Below, one piece after another: positions 53,815 through 62,058 of a DNA stretch of 64,000 bases. Within the stretch, counting starts at the first letter, position 1. Each line of letters opens with the position of its first letter. Source of the stretch: Blastocatellia bacterium (GTDB taxonomy: Bacteria; Acidobacteriota; Blastocatellia; UBA7656); assembly GCA_035275065.1 (NCBI GenBank), contig DATENM010000158.1, positions 124,001 to 188,000 of the forward strand, read 5' to 3'. Both the position numbers and the translations under genes were made by a program. Under the pieces are notes generated by a model, which saw nothing but the letters and a program-made list of their open reading frames with translations, was not told the DNA's origin and did not search any database.

Positions 53815-54360
53815 ATGTGGACTAACGGCATGACCACGCTCTCAAGAATTCCTGAAAAGCTCTTCTTCAAGATCGGCGAAGTTTGTGAGCTGATCAAGGT
53901 GCAGCCGCACGTCTTGCGCTACTGGGAGACAGAATTTCCCATGCTGGCGCCGCAGAAAAACCGCGCCGGTCAACGCGTCTATCGCCGCAAAGATGTCGAG
54001 ATGGTGCTGCGCATCCGCGATCTGCTTTACGAAGAGAAGTTCACTATCGCCGGCGCGAAAAAGAAACTGGCTGACGAGATGCGCGGCTCGCCGCGCACAC
54101 GAATCGCCTCAAAAGAATCGCCGGTGACAGAGCCGGAAGAGATATTGCCGGCAGCCATTGAACCCAGCCCGACCGTATCTATCAATGAAGAGGTGGCCGC
54201 CCCACGTCAGGCTGAAGCGCCCGATCCAGAGGTTGCCACACCGCCCAGCGCGGCCGGCAAAGAGCTGCCGCCGCAAGTCCATCGCGCCCTGCGTGTCATC
54301 AAACGCGACCTGGATGATTTGTTGACTTTGCTCAATGCCGATGCTAGCATCAAACGCTGA
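53815..54360 (+). CDS. MerR-family transcriptional regulator
   Basis: 181 residues (alternative start ATG 53830). Winged helix-turn-helix: FKIGEVCELIKVQPHVLRYWETEFPML (~20-45) then RRKDVEMVLRIRDLLYEEKFTI (~59-80). After residue ~95 a Pro/Glu-rich linker leads to a short helical C-terminus (VHRALRVIKRDLDDLLTLLN). No effector-binding cysteines are seen. Target and inducer are unknown. The 3' end contains the predicted promoter of tRNA-Pro. Confidence 0.88.
   Translation: MWTNGMTTLSRIPEKLFFKIGEVCELIKVQPHVLRYWETEFPMLAPQKNRAGQRVYRRKDVEMVLRIRDLLYEEKFTIAGAKKKLADEMRGSPRTRIASKESPVTEPEEILPAAIEPSPTVSINEEVAAPRQAEAPDPEVATPPSAAGKELPPQVHRALRVIKRDLDDLLTLLNADASIKR
54322..54350 (+). promoter_or_regulatory. 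Predicted promoter of tRNA-Pro inside the MerR gene
   Basis: TTGACT (54322-54327), 17-nt spacer, TAGCAT (54345-54350), within the last codons of the MerR-like gene; the predicted start is ~54357, about 32 nt before the tRNA. Confidence 0.55.
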
Positions 54361-54388
54361 TCATTGAAGCAAATCGCTTACTGTAGAA

Positions 54389-54462
54389 CGGGACGTGGCG
54401 CAGCCCGGTAGCGCGCTTCCTTGGGGTGGAAGAGGTCGCTGGTTCGAATCCAGTCGTCCCGA
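54389..54462 (+). tRNA. tRNA-Pro (anticodon GGG)
   Basis: 74 nt. Acceptor CGGGACG (54389-54395) pairs with CGTCCCG (54455-54461), discriminator A 54462. The anticodon stem CTTCC/GGAAG encloses the loop TTGGGGT with anticodon GGG, read as proline; the T-loop GGTTCGAATCC is intact. The CCA end is not encoded. Followed by a terminator. Confidence 0.97.
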
Positions 54463-54474
54463 CTTGAATTTAGG

Positions 54475-54516
54475 GCCTGAGAATCGCAGATGATGCGTCT
54501 CAGGCTTTTGCTTTTT
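54475..54516 (+). terminator. Intrinsic terminator after tRNA-Pro
   Basis: GCCTGAGA (54475-54482) pairs with TCTCAGGC (54498-54505), followed by TTTTGCTTTTT. Lies 13 nt after the tRNA and 23 nt before the SurE start. Confidence 0.85.
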
Positions 54517-54538
54517 GCTGAAGCAAGCTAATTCTAAT

Positions 54539-55303
54539 ATGCCCAAAATACTGGTTACGAACGATGATGGCATTCATTCGAAAGGCATCATCGCGCTTGC
54601 CGAAGCCTTGCAACCGCTCGGCGAGGTCTTTGTCGTCGCGCCGGCGCACGAGATGAGCGCGGCATCGCATTCGCTCACGCTGACGCGCCCGCTGCGCATC
54701 GAGCAGATTGATGACCGGCACTACGCCGTTGACGGGACGCCCACCGATTGCGTCACCCTGGCGATGAATCATATCCTCAGAGCCGCGCCGCCACAGCTTG
54801 TCGTTTCGGGGATCAATCGCGGCGGCAATCTCGGCGATGATGTCAGCTATTCGGGAACCGTTGCCGGCGCGCTTGAAGCGACGATGTACGGACTGCCGGG
54901 CATCGCCTTCAGCCTGGTGCAGCGCGTCGAGTTCGATTTCAGCCATGCGGCGCGCTTTGCGGCTGGACTTGCCGAGCGCGTGCTAAACGATGGCTTGCCG
55001 CAGGGGACGATCTTAAATGTCAATATCCCGCCCGGCCCGGTTCAAGGCGTGCGCCTCACCCGGCAAGGCACAAAGATCATTCACCCGACCATCATTGAAG
55101 GCACAGACCCGCGCCAGCGCAAGTATTACTGGATTGGCGAAGAGTCGCTGACCTGGAACGAAGAGCAAGGCACGGATTACGAAGCCTTGCGCCACCGCCT
55201 GGTTTCGATTACGCCGCTGCGCACAGACATGACCGACTACCGCGCCCTCGATCAAATCAAAGAACGCGACTGGGAAGCCGTTCTCGGCAACGTACCGCAA
55301 TGA
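54539..55303 (+). CDS. surE: 5'/3'-nucleotidase SurE
   Basis: 254 residues from the ATG at 54539. Metal-dependent nucleoside monophosphate phosphatase, stationary-phase survival protein. ILVTNDDGIHSKGI (4-17, DD metal motif), VAPAHEMSAASHSLT (~35-49), SGINRGGNLGDDVSYSGTV (~90-108) and GLPGIAFS are the SurE signatures. Ends in ATGA, overlapping pcm by 4 nt. SurE and Pcm are commonly paired, as here. Confidence 0.96.
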   Translation: MPKILVTNDDGIHSKGIIALAEALQPLGEVFVVAPAHEMSAASHSLTLTRPLRIEQIDDRHYAVDGTPTDCVTLAMNHILRAAPPQLVVSGINRGGNLGDDVSYSGTVAGALEATMYGLPGIAFSLVQRVEFDFSHAARFAAGLAERVLNDGLPQGTILNVNIPPGPVQGVRLTRQGTKIIHPTIIEGTDPRQRKYYWIGEESLTWNEEQGTDYEALRHRLVSITPLRTDMTDYRALDQIKERDWEAVLGNVPQ

Positions 55304-55977
55304 GATCAAATCGCCCAAGCAACGACTCTTACAGTGCCAGTCTCTACGCGTCGCACCGCTCGAAAATGGTTGAGCTACTGCGCCAGCGCGGCATCCGCGA
55401 CGAGCGCGTGTTGAAAGCGATGGCCGAAATCCCGCGCCACTGGTTTGTTCCCGAAGCGTTCGAAGCGCAAGCCTATGGCGACCACGCGCTGCCCATCGGC
55501 CAGGAGCAGACTATCTCGCAGCCCTACATGGTGGCGCGCATGACCGAGCTGCTCGAAGTCAATCAAGACTCGGCGGTGCTAGAGATCGGCGCCGGCTCAG
55601 GCTATCAAACCGCCGTGCTGTCGGCGGTCGCCGGGCGCGTCTTTGCGCTTGAGCGCCTCAGCGACCTGGCGCGCACCGCACAGGCCAACATCCGGCGGCT
55701 CGGCTGTTACAACGCCACTGTGAAGTGGTTCGACGGCACCATAGGCTGGAGCGAGCACGCCCCCTACGAGGGCATCCTGGTTGCCGCCGGCGGCCCCGAG
55801 GTTCCCGAACCGCTCGTTCAGCAGTTGGCCATCGGCGGGCGGCTGGTCATTCCTATCGGTGATACGGAACAACAGACTTTAATTCGCATCATCCGCACCG
55901 AACAAGGCATCGTCCGCGAAAACCACGGACAATGTATGTTCGTGAAACTGATTGGCCGCTACGGCTGGCAAGCCTGA
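55300..55977 (+). CDS. pcm: Protein-L-isoaspartate O-methyltransferase
   Basis: 225 residues; ATG overlaps surE's stop (ATGA). Methylates abnormal isoaspartyl residues to begin their repair, using S-adenosylmethionine. EIPRHWFVPEAFEAQAYGDHALPIGQEQTIS (~44-75 region) and SAM-binding LEIGAGSGYQTAVLS (~97-111) are diagnostic; length matches. Co-transcribed with surE, consistent with a shared role in maintaining aged cells. Confidence 0.95.
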   Translation: MRSNRPSNDSYSASLYASHRSKMVELLRQRGIRDERVLKAMAEIPRHWFVPEAFEAQAYGDHALPIGQEQTISQPYMVARMTELLEVNQDSAVLEIGAGSGYQTAVLSAVAGRVFALERLSDLARTAQANIRRLGCYNATVKWFDGTIGWSEHAPYEGILVAAGGPEVPEPLVQQLAIGGRLVIPIGDTEQQTLIRIIRTEQGIVRENHGQCMFVKLIGRYGWQA

Positions 55978-55991
55978 GCAACGGAGATCGT

Positions 55992-56663
55992 GTGATCGCA
56001 AAGATTATTGAGTTTCTTTCCGGCATTATTGTGGCGGTGATTTCGTCGCTCGGCTACGCGGGCGTGGTCTTGTTAATGGCGATTGAGTCTGCGTGCATTC
56101 CGCTCCCCTCAGAAATCATCATGCCGTTTTCGGGCTACCTGGTTTACACGGGCCGTTTCAATCTCTGGGGGGTCGGCGTGGCAGGGGCGCTGGGCTGCGT
56201 CCTCGGCTCGATAGTCGCTTATTACATCGGCCTGTATGGCGGGCGCCCGCTGATCGAAAAGTATGGCCGCTATATTCTGGTCTCGCATCACGACCTCGAC
56301 CTGGCGGATCGCTGGTTTCAGAAGTATGGCGAGATCATCGTCTTCGCCAGCCGCTTGCTGCCCGTGGTGCGGACATTCATCGCCTTCCCTGCCGGCGTGG
56401 CCCGCATGAACATGAGCCGCTTCATCCTCTACACCTTTCTTGGCTCGCTGCCCTGGTGCCTCGGACTGGCTTATGTCGGCCAAAAGCTCGGCGAGCAGTG
56501 GGATAAGAACGAGACCCTGAAAGCATGGTTCCACCGCTTTGACTTCGTCATCGGCATTCTGCTGGTCGCCGGCGCGGCCTGGTGGGTGTGGCGTCATCTG
56601 AAGAACGCCCGCTCAACGACTGCGGTCGAAAAGGCCAAGGAGACCGAGTCCGCGCGTCATTGA
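55992..56663 (+). CDS. DedA-family membrane protein
   Basis: 223 residues from GTG 55992 (CGGAG 6 nt upstream); the longer frame starting at 55932 would overlap pcm. Four to five membrane helices with the DedA signature: ESACIPLPSEIIMPFSGYLVY (~33-53), GGRPLIEKYGRYILV and FASRLLPVVRTFIAFPAGVARM (~120-141). DedA proteins are lipid scramblase or undecaprenyl-phosphate transporters. Close behind pcm (14 nt). Confidence 0.9.
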   Translation: MIAKIIEFLSGIIVAVISSLGYAGVVLLMAIESACIPLPSEIIMPFSGYLVYTGRFNLWGVGVAGALGCVLGSIVAYYIGLYGGRPLIEKYGRYILVSHHDLDLADRWFQKYGEIIVFASRLLPVVRTFIAFPAGVARMNMSRFILYTFLGSLPWCLGLAYVGQKLGEQWDKNETLKAWFHRFDFVIGILLVAGAAWWVWRHLKNARSTTAVEKAKETESARH

Positions 56664-56693
56664 CTTTGGTTATCGATAAACGAGCCTCATCCA

Positions 56694-57515
56694 TCACACG
56701 TGGCCGACTGCAATGGCCGGCGCGAGCGCCCCTGGAGGCCGTTCGCCTTGATAGACGACTCGCTCAAGAAACAGCCCCGAAGGCGGCGCGGTGTGCGCGG
56801 CGGCGTCAAAGACCGGCGGCCTTCGATCTGACGCAAGACCATCAAGCAGGGCTAAGAACTGGTCGCCGCTTAACTTCCCGCGCCCGACTTCGACGAGCGC
56901 GCCGGTGATCCGCCGCACCATCTTCCACAAAAAATGTGACGCGCCGATGCGGAAGAGGATCAAGTCGCCTTCAACGCCAAGCTCGGCGCGCTCGACAACG
57001 ACGATGGTCGATTGCTCGGCGGCGCGCTTGTCACAAAAGCGCGCGAAATCATGCCGCCCGACCAGCAGCGCGCTTGTACGCTGCATCGCCTCGACATCAA
57101 GCCTGTCTTTAACCCACCAGACTGACTTCTTGGCAAATGCCGTGCGCCGCGTCGAGATTTGATAGAGGTAGTAGCGAGCCTTCGCGTCACGCCGCGGATC
57201 AAAGTGACTCGTGGCTTCTTCAACTCGCAGGACATTGATATCCGGCGGCAAGTGGTCATTCAATCCCCGATGCAATTCAAGCGGCTTCAAACGGCGCGCG
57301 GCGCGCAGCCGCGCCACCTGCGCCAGGGCATGGACGCCGGCATCAGTGCGCCCTGCGCCGAGCAGGTCTGCCGGCTGATCCAAAAACGTTTCGGCGGCGC
57401 GGCGCACCTCGCCGGCTACCGTCCTTGCGCCTATCTGCTCCTGCCACCCGTAATAGCGTGTGCCATCATACTCAATCGTCAGCTTCCAGCTTATTAGCCT
57501 TGTGGTCTTTTTCAT
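56694..57515 (-). CDS. truA: tRNA pseudouridine synthase A
   Basis: 273 residues. Makes pseudouridine at positions 38-40 of tRNA anticodon arms. LTIEYDGTRYYGWQ (~12-25) at the N-terminus, catalytic Asp in GAGRTDAGVHALAQVAR (~56-72), YYLYQISTRRTAF and FLWKMVRRITGALVEVGRG near the C-terminus. Complete. Divergent from the Lrp gene; TTGACA lies at 57557-57562 on its strand, but no good -10 follows it. Confidence 0.95.
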   Translation of the reverse strand: MKKTTRLISWKLTIEYDGTRYYGWQEQIGARTVAGEVRRAAETFLDQPADLLGAGRTDAGVHALAQVARLRAARRLKPLELHRGLNDHLPPDINVLRVEEATSHFDPRRDAKARYYLYQISTRRTAFAKKSVWWVKDRLDVEAMQRTSALLVGRHDFARFCDKRAAEQSTIVVVERAELGVEGDLILFRIGASHFLWKMVRRITGALVEVGRGKLSGDQFLALLDGLASDRRPPVFDAAAHTAPPSGLFLERVVYQGERPPGALAPAIAVGHV

Positions 57516-57634
57516 GTAGCCGGCTCCGGCTAGAGATTGCGCGACACCCGCCGCGATGTCAACGGCTCGGAAAAGATTTCACGGCCAGCCTTTCGCGCTG
57601 CCGATAATGGTTCCGGGTGAAGCCGCCTTACTTA

Positions 57635-57663
57635 TTGACTCGCCTGCCACATTGATATATCCT
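57635..57663 (+). promoter_or_regulatory. Predicted promoter of the Lrp-family gene
   Basis: TTGACT (57635-57640), 17-nt spacer, TATCCT (57658-57663); start codon at 57705. The 189-bp gap is AT-richer than its surroundings and divergent from truA, so autoregulation is plausible. Confidence 0.45.
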
Positions 57664-57704
57664 AAGCGCGTGAGCAGGAATACTTTGAATATATAGGAAT
57701 CGGG

Positions 57705-58190
57705 ATGCTAAATCCGATAGATTATAAAATCCTCGATCTCTTGCAGCGCAATGCGCGCATGACGCAATCGGAGATCGCCAGTTCCGTTGGCCTCTCACAG
57801 CCTGCCGTTGCCGAACGGTTGCGCAAGCTGGAGCAGGAAGGCGTCATCATCGGCTATGCGGCGCGAGTTGACAGCCGTAAGCTCGGCAAAGACATTACCG
57901 CCTTCATCGGCGTCCGCATCGAACACCCCAAGTACAACAAAGAATTCTCGCGGCGCATGATTCAGCACAAAGACGTGCTCGAATGCCATCGCGTCACCGG
58001 GACCGACTCTTACCTGCTGAAGGTCGTAACCGAGAACACCGAGACGCTTGACCGCCTGATCTCGGAAACCGTGCGCGTTGTCCCTGGCGTCACTCGCACA
58101 CTGACGACCATCGTGATGTCGTCGTTCAAGGAGAGCACTTATATCCAGCCGGCGAGCGATGAGCAGGAAGCGCCGAAGAAACGCCGTTGA
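57705..58190 (+). CDS. Lrp/AsnC-family transcriptional regulator
   Basis: 161 residues. N-terminal helix-turn-helix (LLQRNARMTQSEIASSVGLSQPAVAERLRKLEQEGVI, 11-47) and a C-terminal RAM/effector domain (VLECHRVTGTDSYLLKVVTEN, ~90-110), as in feast/famine amino acid regulators. It sits just before an aminotransferase and PhzF gene on the same strand, so these may be its targets, by position only. Confidence 0.92.
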   Translation: MLNPIDYKILDLLQRNARMTQSEIASSVGLSQPAVAERLRKLEQEGVIIGYAARVDSRKLGKDITAFIGVRIEHPKYNKEFSRRMIQHKDVLECHRVTGTDSYLLKVVTENTETLDRLISETVRVVPGVTRTLTTIVMSSFKESTYIQPASDEQEAPKKRR

Positions 58191-58235
58191 TGAGTTTGCT
58201 AAAGATGAGTTTGTCAAATCAGAAGGGAGCCAGCG

Positions 58236-59486
58236 ATGATCTTACCCTTGGCCGCACTCGAAGAATCCACCGCGTCACTTGCGCCGACGCCTGAAGCCAT
58301 TCCCCGCACCTATCGCTTCGCGCGCCGCATGTCGCGCATGCTGGTGTCTGAAGTCCGCGAGATTTTGAAAGTCACCGAGCAACCGGAGATCATCTCGTTT
58401 GCCGGCGGCTTGCCGGCGCCGGAACTTTTCCCGGTCGAGGCCATCGCCGAAGCCCACCGCCAGGTCTTTGCCGAAGAAGGCGCTCAGGCCATGCAGTACA
58501 GCACGACCGAAGGCTTGCGCTCGCTGCGCCAGTGGATTGCCAGCCGCGTTGCCGAGCGTGGCATTCAAACTGACGCCGACCGGGTGATGGTTACGACCGG
58601 CTCGCAGCAGGCGATTGATCTGGTCGCCAAAGTCTTCATCGATCCCGGCGACGAAGTGATTGTCGAGAACCCCTGCTACCTCGCGGCGCTGCAATCTTTC
58701 AGCGGCTTTGAAGCGCGCTTTGTGCCCGTCGAAAGCGATGACGATGGCATGCGGGTGGATCAAGTCGAAGCGGCGCTGATGGGTTCGCGGCCCAAGCTGA
58801 TTTACGTCGTATCGGAATTCTCGAACCCCAAGGGCACCTCGCTTTCTGCCGAGCGCCGGGAGCATCTGGTGGAGTTGGCGCGACGCTACGGCGTGCCGAT
58901 TCTGGAAGACGACCCGTACAGCGAGTTGCGCTACATGGGCACGCGCCCGCTGCCGCTGGCGGCTTATGACAAAGAGGGATGGGTGATTCGCGCTTCAACG
59001 TTTTCAAAAACCCTCAGCCCCGGCATTCGCGTCGGCTGGGTGACCGCGGCGAACGAGATCATTCAGCAACTCGTCATCGCCAAGCAGGCCGCCGATCTGC
59101 ACACCTGCACCGTCGAGCAGCGCGCCGTCGCCCGCATGCTTGAAACGTTTGATTACGATGGCCACATCGCTAACCTGTGCCGGGTCTACGGCGAGCGATG
59201 TTTGACCATGCGACGAGCCATCGAAGCGCACTTCCCGGCCGGGACGAAGTGGACGCGGCCCGAAGGCGGTCTTTTCTTGTGGGTCGAACTGCCTGAGCGG
59301 ATCAGGGCGCGCGAAGTCTTTGAAGACGCGCTTATCGAGAAAGTCGCGTTCGTCACCGGCGACGCCTTCTTTGCTAACGAGCGGCGGCAGAATTTTATCC
59401 GCTTGAACTTCTCGAACCAGCAGCCGGACATGATTGAAGAAGGCATCCGGCGCATCAGTAGAGTCTTGAAACGGAGGATGTCATGA
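58236..59486 (+). CDS. PLP-dependent aminotransferase, 2-aminoadipate/LysN-like
   Basis: 416 residues. Fold-type I. ISFAGGLPAPELFPVEA (~50-66), YSTTEGLRSLRQWIA, PLP-binding FSKTLSPGIRVGW with the Schiff-base Lys (~258) and RLNFSNQQPDMIEEGIRRI near the end. The N-terminal ASFAGG pattern is that of multifunctional MocR-like aminotransferases acting on 2-aminoadipate, kynurenine or branched amino acids; the exact substrate is open. GGGAG lies upstream, and the stop overlaps the PhzF start (4 bp). Confidence 0.9.
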   Translation: MILPLAALEESTASLAPTPEAIPRTYRFARRMSRMLVSEVREILKVTEQPEIISFAGGLPAPELFPVEAIAEAHRQVFAEEGAQAMQYSTTEGLRSLRQWIASRVAERGIQTDADRVMVTTGSQQAIDLVAKVFIDPGDEVIVENPCYLAALQSFSGFEARFVPVESDDDGMRVDQVEAALMGSRPKLIYVVSEFSNPKGTSLSAERREHLVELARRYGVPILEDDPYSELRYMGTRPLPLAAYDKEGWVIRASTFSKTLSPGIRVGWVTAANEIIQQLVIAKQAADLHTCTVEQRAVARMLETFDYDGHIANLCRVYGERCLTMRRAIEAHFPAGTKWTRPEGGLFLWVELPERIRAREVFEDALIEKVAFVTGDAFFANERRQNFIRLNFSNQQPDMIEEGIRRISRVLKRRMS

Positions 59487-60397
59487 AGAAAAGTTTCGTC
59501 ATTGCTGACGTGTTCACGGAAAAGCAATTTGGCGGTAACCAGCTTGCGGTCTTCACCGACGCGACAGGGCTCGACAGCGAAACCATGCAGGACCTGGCGC
59601 GCGAGATGCACTTTTCCGAAACCACTTTCCTACTGCCACCGGAAAGCGGCGGCGATTACCGTGTGCGCATCTTCACGCCTGAAACCGAATTGCCCTTCGC
59701 CGGCCACCCAATAGTCGGCACCGGAAATGTCGTTGTGGCCGAGCGTATGAAATCATGGTCAGAGCCGACGACCACCGTAACCCTTGAAACCGGCGTCGGG
59801 CCGATCACCGTCGAAGTCGCCATACGGGACGGACGCGCCGGCCACACGGTGATGACTCAACCGCTGCCCGCCGTCAAAGGCACGCTCGCCGATGTTTCGG
59901 AGCTGGCGCGAGCCCTGTCGCTCGATGCCGCTGAGATCGAATCAACCGGGCTGCCGGTCGAGGCGATTCATAACGGCATCACGGTGATCGTCGTGCCGGT
60001 CGCGTCGTTGGCCGCGGTCCGCCGAATCAAAGTGGACACAGGGGCGCTTGAGCGGATCAGCAACCAGATGGGCGCGCAGACCGTGTTGACCTTCACGCGC
60101 GAAACCGAGCTGGCATCAGGGACTGTGCACTGCCGCGTCTTCGCGCCTGCTGCCGGCGTGGTCGAAGACGCGGCGACCGGCTCGGCCAACGGCCCGTTGG
60201 GCTACTATCTTGTGCAGCACTCCGTTATAGAGGCCGAGGCGGTCACGCGCATCCTGAGCGAGCAGGGCTTCGAGATGCACCGCCCAAGTCTGCTGCACAT
60301 CGAAGTAGACGTTGACCCGACAAGCCATGAAGTGGCCGGCGTGCGCGTCGGCGGCGGCGTGGTCATCAGCGGGCGCGGCGAAATCATACTCAGCTAG
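59483..60397 (+). CDS. PhzF-family isomerase/epimerase
   Basis: 304 residues; starts with ATGA overlapping the aminotransferase stop. DVFTEKQFGGNQLAVFTD (~9-26), SETTFLLPPE (~45, catalytic Glu) and GHPIVGTGNVV, then the symmetric second half with EDAATGSANGPLGYYL (~240). These are the family hallmarks (PhzF/diaminopimelate-epimerase fold); true PhzF makes phenazine, but no other phenazine genes are present, so an amino acid isomerase role with the neighbouring aminotransferase is more likely. Confidence 0.9.
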   Translation: MKKSFVIADVFTEKQFGGNQLAVFTDATGLDSETMQDLAREMHFSETTFLLPPESGGDYRVRIFTPETELPFAGHPIVGTGNVVVAERMKSWSEPTTTVTLETGVGPITVEVAIRDGRAGHTVMTQPLPAVKGTLADVSELARALSLDAAEIESTGLPVEAIHNGITVIVVPVASLAAVRRIKVDTGALERISNQMGAQTVLTFTRETELASGTVHCRVFAPAAGVVEDAATGSANGPLGYYLVQHSVIEAEAVTRILSEQGFEMHRPSLLHIEVDVDPTSHEVAGVRVGGGVVISGRGEIILS

Positions 60398-60469
60398 CCG
60401 TCGGCTCAGAGTTTGTTGGGCGTCAGTTCACATCGCGTGGAATAATGTTTAAGCAGGGGGTGAAGAATC

Positions 60470-61351
60470 ATGACCGACAATTTGATTCGCTTGAAGACAG
60501 GGCTTGCAGAGATGTTGAAGGGCGGCGTGATTATGGACGTCACCGATGCCGCGCAAGCGACGATTGCGCAGGAGGCCGGCGCGGTCGCGGTGATGGCGCT
60601 TGAGCGTGTGCCGGCAGACATTCGCGCCGAAGGCGGCGTGGCGCGCATGGCTTCGCCAAAGAAGATTCGCGAGATCATGGCCGCGGTTTCGATCCCGGTG
60701 ATGGCCAAGGTACGCATTGGCCATTTCGTCGAGGCGCAAGTTCTCGAAGCCCTCGGCGTTGATTTCATTGATGAGAGCGAAGTGCTGACGCCCGCCGACG
60801 AAGAGCATCACGTTGACAAGCACCGCTTCAAAGTGCCGTTCGTCTGTGGCGCTCGCAACCTCGGCGAAGCGCTGCGCCGCATCGGCGAAGGCGCGGCGAT
60901 GATTCGCACAAAAGGCGAGGCCGGCTCCGGCAATATCGTCGAAGCGGTGCGCCACCTGCGCGCCATCACCGCACAGATCAGGCGCTTGACCGTGCTTGGC
61001 GAAGAAGAAATGATGACGGAAGCCAAACAACTCGGCGCGCCATATGAAATTGTCCGCATGGTGGCGCGCGAAGGCCGTCTGCCGGTGCCGAACTTCGCTG
61101 CCGGCGGCATCGCCACGCCGGCTGACGCGGCGCTCTGCATGCAGCTTGGGGCCGAGACCGTCTTCGTCGGTTCGGGAATCTTCAAATCCTCAGACCCGGC
61201 GGTGCGGGCTCGCGCCATTGTCAAAGCGACCGTTCACTTCAACGACCCGCAAGCCATCCTCGAAGCCAGCGAAGAACTCGGCGAAGCCATGCGCGGCCTC
61301 GACGTGTCTAAGATGGCCGAAAGCGACTTGCTGCAAACCCGCGGCTGGTAG
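60470..61351 (+). CDS. pdxS: Pyridoxal 5'-phosphate synthase subunit PdxS
   Basis: 293 residues, GGGGGTGAAG upstream of the ATG. Lyase subunit: condenses ribose-5-phosphate, glyceraldehyde-3-phosphate and ammonia to PLP. GGVIMDVTDAAQATIAQ (~16-32), SVPVMAKVRIGHFVEAQ-like IPVMAKVRIGHFVEAQ (~76-91, catalytic Lys), GEAGSGNIVEAVRH (~150) and FAAGGIATPADAALCMQLGAE (second Lys region). Paired with pdxT directly downstream across a heptad-repeat element. Confidence 0.97.
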   Translation: MTDNLIRLKTGLAEMLKGGVIMDVTDAAQATIAQEAGAVAVMALERVPADIRAEGGVARMASPKKIREIMAAVSIPVMAKVRIGHFVEAQVLEALGVDFIDESEVLTPADEEHHVDKHRFKVPFVCGARNLGEALRRIGEGAAMIRTKGEAGSGNIVEAVRHLRAITAQIRRLTVLGEEEMMTEAKQLGAPYEIVRMVAREGRLPVPNFAAGGIATPADAALCMQLGAETVFVGSGIFKSSDPAVRARAIVKATVHFNDPQAILEASEELGEAMRGLDVSKMAESDLLQTRGW

Positions 61352-61356
61352 CGAGG

Positions 61357-61448
61357 AAGTGACAAGTGACAAGACCTTGTCATTCAGAACCGTGGCCATC
61401 TCTGATAGGCGCAGCCTATCTTGTCACTTGTCACTTGTCACTTGTCAC
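61357..61448. repeat. Heptad-arm inverted repeat (GTGACAA family), copy 2
   Basis: Left arm AGTGACAAGTGACAAG (61358-61373), right arm CTTGTCACTTGTCAC repeated (61420-61448), core hairpin GATAGGC/GCCTATC (61404-61410 and 61414-61420). It fills the whole space between the pdxS stop (61351) and the pdxT ATG (61451), leaving only two bases before the start. Confidence 0.85.
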
Positions 61449-61450
61449 CT

Positions 61451-62017
61451 ATGAAGATTGGCGTTCTGGCATTGCAAGGGGACTTCGCGGCGCATGCGCG
61501 AATGCTCAGGCGCATCGGCGTCGAGGCGGTCGAAGTGCGCCGCGCTGCCGTCCTTGACGAGATGGATGGGTTAATCATCCCCGGCGGCGAGAGCACGACG
61601 ATGCTCAAGTTCATCGAGGAAGAAAACCTGGGCGGAGCGATCAAGGCGTTTGCCGCTTCGGCGAGGCCGATATTTGCGACCTGCGCCGGGGCTATTCTGG
61701 TGGCCCGCGAGGTCAGCAACCCGCCACAGCCGTCGCTTGGGCTGATGGACATTGCGGTTGCCCGCAATGCCTATGGCCGGCAGGTTGACAGCTTTATCAG
61801 TGCGGTCGAAACCAGTTTGCCGGGAGGGCCGCTCGAAGCGGTTTTTATTCGCGCGCCGAAAATCACTGAGGTCGGCCAGGGGGTTACGACTATCGCTACG
61901 CTTAAGGGCGAGCCGGTGATGGTTCGGCAAGGCAACCTCGTGGCCGCGACATTTCATCCAGAGCTCAGCGAAGACGACCGCGCCCACCACTTGCTGATCG
62001 AGATGGCCGGGGCTTAG
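61451..62017 (+). CDS. pdxT: Pyridoxal 5'-phosphate synthase glutaminase PdxT
   Basis: 188 residues from the ATG at 61451. Class I glutaminase supplying ammonia to PdxS through a complex of 12 PdxS and 12 PdxT. GVLALQGDFAAHARML (4-19), IIPGGESTTML (~47), nucleophile in ATCAGAILVAR (~79), FIRAPKI (~139) and catalytic TFHPELSEDDRAHHLLI (~169-185) with His and Glu. The start codon follows a CTTGTCAC heptad arm directly, with no Shine-Dalgarno. Confidence 0.96.
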   Translation: MKIGVLALQGDFAAHARMLRRIGVEAVEVRRAAVLDEMDGLIIPGGESTTMLKFIEEENLGGAIKAFAASARPIFATCAGAILVAREVSNPPQPSLGLMDIAVARNAYGRQVDSFISAVETSLPGGPLEAVFIRAPKITEVGQGVTTIATLKGEPVMVRQGNLVAATFHPELSEDDRAHHLLIEMAGA

Positions 62018-62058
62018 AGTCTGTCGCAAGCGACACTTCAAACGGGGGGCCGGCGGCC

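Noticed and set aside
54361..54573. Minus-strand ORF over tRNA-Pro with GRLDSNQRPLPPQG
   Set aside because: It is the antisense of the tRNA, a classic false ORF (the sequence of tRNA-Pro read backwards).
59483..60397. Phenazine biosynthesis cluster
   Set aside because: Only a PhzF-family gene is present; the family is broad and none of the other phenazine genes are here.
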